NCBI GenBank assembly: GCA_900550565.1
Contig: URSG01000024.1
Location: forward strand, 1-8,692
DNA length: 8,692 bases
DNA from: an uncultured Rickettsiales bacterium
Lineage (GTDB): Bacteria > Pseudomonadota > Alphaproteobacteria > Rs-D84
Reading direction: 5' to 3'
This document shows, piece after piece, positions 5,541 through 8,692 of this stretch. The notes under the pieces were generated by a model, which made no database searches, was not told where the DNA came from, and worked only from the letters and a program-made list of their open reading frames with translations. The stretch's first letter is position 1. Each line of letters starts with the position of its first letter. A program made the translations under genes and the position numbers.

Positions 5541-6695
5541 TTATCTGCGTGCCGCAGAACGAACGCTGGCCGCAATCAACGCCGCAGGTGTGCCTTCGGG
5601 TCTGCGCCACAGGTCGTCGGCCTGACACAATTCTGTAATCATTTTTTGGCGCACCGATGGGATTGTCAACTGTTGAACGGCGTCTAATACATTTTCTGTT
5701 TTTGCGTCTGTTCCCAGGTATTCTGGATACACCCCACGGTTCAGCAAAATGTTCACCAACGACGCCCATTTTATGCGAATTACCTGGCGCACCAGCCACG
5801 TCGTTATCGGATTCATTTTATAGATAACAATCGTCGGTATATGCAACATCGCCAATTCAGCCGACACAGTTCCACTGGCCACAATCGCAATATAAGATTT
5901 GGCATATATTTCATAGCGACGTGATGACGGCACCAGTTCCACCGGTACGCGCCAATGCGCTGTTTCATCGCGAACATATTTTTCGGTTGTTTCAACCGTT
6001 GGAATAACAAACTTGTATCCGCGATACCCCCCGGTTCCCAATTGTTCGGCCGTCTGGCGAAATATCGGCATCAGACGCTTGACCTCGGACATACGACTGC
6101 CAGGGACCAAGGTTATGATTTTTTCAGCATTGTTGCCACCACGACACGCAGTTTTATACTTGCCAATTAAACCATCTGAAATAGGGTGGCCAACGGCAAC
6201 CGTATCCAAACCATATTTGGTAAAATATGGAACTTCAAAATCAAAGAACGCATATAATTTATCAAACGTCTGGGCGTATTTTTTCGCACGTCCCGGTCGC
6301 CACGCCCAAACCTGGGGCGCGACAACGTGATGAAATTTCAACCCGTCTGCAATCAGCGCACGTCCCGCCGGCATTTTACGAACCTGGGATATAACGCTGC
6401 GCGCAAAACCCGGCGCATCAATAGTCAACACGATATCAGGCCGCGTTTCAATAATCGCATCTGCGGTCTGGCGAATACGTCGCATCAATGTGCGCGCATG
6501 GGCGGCAACCTCTATGACACCCATAACCGCCAAATCGCCCATCGGAAACAGTGGCGTCAATCCTGCGGCAATCATATTCTGGCCACCGACGCCAACAAAC
6601 GATGCGTCTGGCATTTCAGACATAATACGCGCCCCCAGGACGTCACCCGAAACCTCGCCAGCGATTATAAATATAGTCAGTTTTTTATTCTGCAT
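5541..6695 (-). CDS. lpxB: Lipid-A-disaccharide synthase LpxB
   Basis: LpxB joins UDP-2,3-diacylglucosamine and lipid X into the tetra-acyl disaccharide 1-phosphate of lipid A at the inner face of the cytoplasmic membrane. The 384-residue length matches the family (E. coli 382). Visible landmarks are AGEVSGD (12-18), TIDAPGF (91-97) with D93 at the position of E. coli Asp98, APQVWAWRPGR (126-136), FEVPYFTKYGL followed by VGHP (168-171), VPGSR (197-201) with R201, ASGTVSAEL (273-281), and N315 in the LVN motif. I chose the ATG at 6695, which overlaps the lpxA stop by 11 bases. A longer frame from TTG at 6734 would add 13 unconserved residues. No strong Shine-Dalgarno sequence is seen, so translation is probably coupled to lpxA. 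The aspartate three residues after Asp98 in E. coli is glycine here (G96). Confidence 0.95.
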   Translation of the reverse strand: MQNKKLTIFIIAGEVSGDVLGARIMSEMPDASFVGVGGQNMIAAGLTPLFPMGDLAVMGVIEVAAHARTLMRRIRQTADAIIETRPDIVLTIDAPGFARSVISQVRKMPAGRALIADGLKFHHVVAPQVWAWRPGRAKKYAQTFDKLYAFFDFEVPYFTKYGLDTVAVGHPISDGLIGKYKTACRGGNNAEKIITLVPGSRMSEVKRLMPIFRQTAEQLGTGGYRGYKFVIPTVETTEKYVRDETAHWRVPVELVPSSRRYEIYAKSYIAIVASGTVSAELAMLHIPTIVIYKMNPITTWLVRQVIRIKWASLVNILLNRGVYPEYLGTDAKTENVLDAVQQLTIPSVRQKMITELCQADDLWRRPEGTPAALIAASVRSAARR

Positions 6696-7491
6696 TTTTA
6701 GACGTGCCAATTCCACGCTTTGAACGATTTTCAATAAAGTCTATTGCGTCCATCGCATATTTATTGTTTTTCACTTCCTTGCGCACCTTGGCCAGGCGTT
6801 CTGTCACTGTACCTTCGGTTCCGCGGAACACCGCAGCATACACATTGTGGATTGCGTGCATATCTTCGTTTGTAAATCCGTGACGCATCAGACCAACACG
6901 ATTGATTGTGCGATACACTGCGCGTGGATTTCCGTCATATATTGCATACGGCAAAACGTCGTTTCCAACGCCAGACATACCGCCAATGAACGCATTACGA
7001 CCAATGCGCGCAAATTGCAAAACCATCACGCCCCCAGATAAAATCGCGAAATCTTCAACCTCTACGTGGCCGGCAACCTGGACCAGGTTAGACATAACAA
7101 CACTGTTTCCAACCTTGCAATCGTGGCCGACGTGGGCATTTACCATAATCTGGCAATCATTACCAATAACCGTCCCATCAGACGCAGGCGTCCCAGAATG
7201 AATTGTCACATATTCACGAATCTTGCAACGTTTGCCAATACGCAGACCGGTCATAGCCGCTTCGTCCTGCCATTTTAAATCCTGGCTCATTACGCCCAGA
7301 ACCGCAAACGGATACACAATAGAATCGTCGTCAATAAATGTTTTACCATCAATAACGACATTAGAAATCAATTCCACACGTTCGCCCAATACAACATTTG
7401 GCCCAACAATACAGTATGGGCCAATCTTGCAATCTGCGCCAATAACGGCGCCTTCACGAATTATAGCGGTTGGATGTATATTAGTTGCCAT
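6685..7491 (-). CDS. lpxA: UDP-N-acetylglucosamine O-acyltransferase LpxA
   Basis: LpxA catalyses the first step of lipid A synthesis, moving a 3-hydroxyacyl chain from acyl carrier protein to the 3-OH of UDP-GlcNAc in the cytoplasm. The 268-residue protein (E. coli 262) opens with IHPTAII and has left-handed beta-helix hexapeptide repeats through about residue 185, then a helical C-terminal domain. The catalytic base is H123 in NAHVGHDC, equivalent to E. coli His125; H120 and H142 match His122 and His144. At the position of E. coli His160 this protein has L158 (VLQF). G170/G171 lie in the acyl-chain ruler region. The ATG at 7491 is chosen because AAGGTGAG ends 7 bases upstream. A GTG at 7503 falls inside that ribosome site. 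It overlaps lpxB by 11 bases. The lpxI gene often found between lpxA and lpxB in Alphaproteobacteria is absent here. Confidence 0.95.
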   Translation of the reverse strand: MATNIHPTAIIREGAVIGADCKIGPYCIVGPNVVLGERVELISNVVIDGKTFIDDDSIVYPFAVLGVMSQDLKWQDEAAMTGLRIGKRCKIREYVTIHSGTPASDGTVIGNDCQIMVNAHVGHDCKVGNSVVMSNLVQVAGHVEVEDFAILSGGVMVLQFARIGRNAFIGGMSGVGNDVLPYAIYDGNPRAVYRTINRVGLMRHGFTNEDMHAIHNVYAAVFRGTEGTVTERLAKVRKEVKNNKYAMDAIDFIENRSKRGIGTSKNAE

Positions 7492-7501
7492 TTCAAAACT
7501 C

Positions 7502-7509
7502 ACCTTGTT
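7502..7509 (-). promoter_or_regulatory. Ribosome binding site that fixes the lpxA start
   Basis: On the minus strand AAGGTGAG lies 7 bases before the ATG at 7491. It contains the alternative GTG start (7503-7501) and so argues against that longer form. Confidence 0.7.
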
Positions 7510-7535
7510 TAACAGATTATCGCTTGAAATAATAA

Positions 7536-7541
7536 CTTATA
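7536..7541 (-). promoter_or_regulatory. Weak -10-like element upstream of lpxA
   Basis: The gap between the upstream ORF and lpxA (7492-7575) is very AT-rich. On the minus strand TATAAG (7541-7536) resembles a -10, but no good -35 lies at proper distance (TCTTTT at 17 bases). A TTGTTA (7574-7569) further upstream could instead pair with a weak TTAGAT (7551-7546). lpxA may have its own promoter here or be read through from upstream; the sequence does not decide. Confidence 0.25.
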
Positions 7542-7575
7542 CACAATCTAATTGGTATAAAAGAAATATAACAAA

Positions 7576-8692
7576 TTATAACAAGAACCGCGCGTCATGC
7601 CAGGTTGGTCTGTGTTCCAGATTCATAAACCAAACCAATCCCATTGCCGTTATCACGGGCATAACTGTTATTGTTCCGAATATCATCAACATAATTGCAA
7701 ACGCCGCATTGTCCAGATTTTCAGGAACCTGGGACGCGTGCCAAACCGACAGGGCAAACGACGCGCCAAATACCGCAACCGTTCCAAGAAACACCGGTAC
7801 AGATTCCGTCATCACAAACAACACGATTCCCAACGCAGCAACAAAACGCGCCATCCACTTTAATTTTATATACGCAGACCGATGAACACGCCCACGCACA
7901 TTTACATTACGCAACACAGTCAAAGCCGCCGCCACAACACCACCGGCCAACAAGAATAACAGATGAAATGGACTCAACGCGCCCAACTGGCCGAAACGAA
8001 AGAATTCAGGTTGCATCAACATCGCGACCATCGTTGCCATCACAATCATCGTCACACCGGGAACAGGGCGCATTTCTGTGCGCGCACGACGCCCGGCCAC
8101 GCAACCGGCACAAAACGCGACAATTTGCGAACAAGGGAAACAGATTTGTGGTATACGGAATATTATACCATCGTAGTATTTGTTACCCATGGCACGTAAC
8201 GTATTGGCATCAAAATAAACATTGTGAATCAAGTCTGTATTTTTCACAAACTCATATCTATCTTCTGGCATATATTCACCATGGAAGAAAATGTTGTTGT
8301 AGCCCTTACTATGAGCATACTCTTTCAGTATTTGTGCGTCAATCTGTTCACGTCCATAATAGTGTAGCTCAAATCTTTGATCATTGCCTATTCTGTCTTG
8401 TAAATATTTGTTCATTTCTGCATGTCTTATGAATCCCCAAAAACCTATACGTATTTTATTTGAAGCATTTTTCTTGTAATCACGATGTAGAAGAGAATCC
8501 TCCAATAAATTATGTGAAGTAATTACTTTGTCTTGACAATCTATCGGAAAATACTCACGAAAGCCATCGCTACTCGTAAAGGTAACATGAGAGCAACGAA
8601 TAAGGTTACCTACGGCTTTCTTAAAGAATTTTACACGTGGCTCATAGGTAGAATCTCGATAATCAAAAATATACCTTCCCTTAAAATGTTTC
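7576..8692 (-). CDS. 5'-incomplete chimeric ORF: glycosyltransferase part joined to polytopic membrane protein
   Basis: The frame is open from the window edge (first full codon 8691-8689) to TAA at 7576, giving 371 visible residues; the real start lies outside. Visible residues 1 to ~182 are soluble and glycosyltransferase-like. They include GRYIFDYRDSTYE near the edge, a TSHN segment (58-61), KIRIGFWGFIRH (79-90), ELHYYGR, IFFHGEYM, and a late ANTLRAMGNKYYDGIIF segment typical of capsule or polysaccharide glycosyltransferases. After RIPQIC the character changes abruptly to hydrophobic segments (about 211-227, 240-259, 281-302 and 330-358) with basic loops, ending LEHRPTWHDARFLL. DNA composition changes at the same point, from AT-rich to host-like. 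The membrane part faintly recalls the C-terminal half of PssA-type CDP-alcohol phosphatidyltransferases (a basic loop, then PVPG), but the catalytic motif is absent and this is a guess. The fusion may be natural or an assembly join. Confidence 0.6.
   Translation of the reverse strand, partial: KHFKGRYIFDYRDSTYEPRVKFFKKAVGNLIRCSHVTFTSSDGFREYFPIDCQDKVITSHNLLEDSLLHRDYKKNASNKIRIGFWGFIRHAEMNKYLQDRIGNDQRFELHYYGREQIDAQILKEYAHSKGYNNIFFHGEYMPEDRYEFVKNTDLIHNVYFDANTLRAMGNKYYDGIIFRIPQICFPCSQIVAFCAGCVAGRRARTEMRPVPGVTMIVMATMVAMLMQPEFFRFGQLGALSPFHLLFLLAGGVVAAALTVLRNVNVRGRVHRSAYIKLKWMARFVAALGIVLFVMTESVPVFLGTVAVFGASFALSVWHASQVPENLDNAAFAIMLMIFGTITVMPVITAMGLVWFMNLEHRPTWHDARFLL
8120..8150 (-). other. Probable junction between two unrelated sequences
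   Basis: Within this stretch the minus-strand protein passes from the end of a glycosyltransferase-like domain (FRIPQIC) to a hydrophobic membrane protein with a CAGC motif. Base composition and codon choice change at the same place. No repeat or insertion-sequence end was recognised at the seam. The exact joining base cannot be fixed by reading alone. Confidence 0.5.

Noticed and set aside
6696..6734. Longer LpxB starting at TTG 6734
   Set aside because: The added residues are not LpxB-like and would deepen the overlap with lpxA; ATG 6695 gives the usual family N-terminus.
7695..8432. 245-codon plus-strand frame opposite the chimeric ORF
   Set aside because: Its translation is low-complexity (rich in Gln, His, Thr and Arg) and looks like the shadow of the minus-strand frame; no ribosome site or domain.
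8503..8505. TTG at 8505 as the start of the edge ORF
   Set aside because: The same frame stays open and glycosyltransferase-like to the window edge, so this is an internal leucine codon.

Overview
The window looks like Gram-negative chromosomal DNA, probably from an uncultured alphaproteobacterium of the reduced-genome, gut or host-associated kind. Two lipid A genes (lpxA, lpxB) show an outer membrane with LPS. A large cysteine-rich exported protein of a style I associate, from memory only, with uncultured alphaproteobacterial genomes supports the placement. The lineage is an inference; the Gram-negative assignment is firm. All six visible stop codons are TAA, and nothing suggests a variant genetic code.

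Layout, left to right. Bases 1-66 are the 3' part of a tRNA-Leu(UAA) whose first 55 bases are repeated exactly inside the complete tRNA-Leu at 2647-2733. Between the two copies lies a visibly AT-rich two-gene type II restriction-modification cassette: a gamma-class N6-adenine DNA methyltransferase (282-1712) driven by a good sigma70-type promoter, and an overlapping PD-(D/E)XK-like endonuclease (1684-2385). A non-coding stretch with two side-by-side hairpins follows. Then comes a strong promoter, tRNA-Leu(UAA), tRNA-Val(CAC) and an intrinsic terminator. So the restriction cassette sits between tRNA repeats like a small island, although no integrase is visible. The exact 55-base repeat starting at base 1 is also what a k=55 assembly-graph contig end would look like.

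The plus strand then carries an 862-residue exported cysteine-rich protein (2907-5495) of unknown function, with a Thr/Ala/Arg-rich linker and five C-x6-C units. A strong bidirectional terminator (5496-5525) separates it from a convergent minus-strand block. That block reads, in transcription order, a 5'-incomplete ORF (8692 to 7576), lpxA (7491 to 6685) and lpxB (6695 to 5541). lpxA and lpxB overlap by 11 bases and encode the first and a later step of lipid A assembly. The ORF at the right edge is a chimera: its first ~180 visible residues look like a glycosyltransferase in AT-rich DNA, and its last ~185 like a polytopic membrane protein in DNA resembling the rest of the chromosome. The switch is abrupt, near 8120-8150, and is either a real recombination product or an assembly join.

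The observations most worth following are the chimeric ORF, the tRNA-flanked restriction cassette with its non-canonical nuclease active site, and the cysteine-rich repeat protein.
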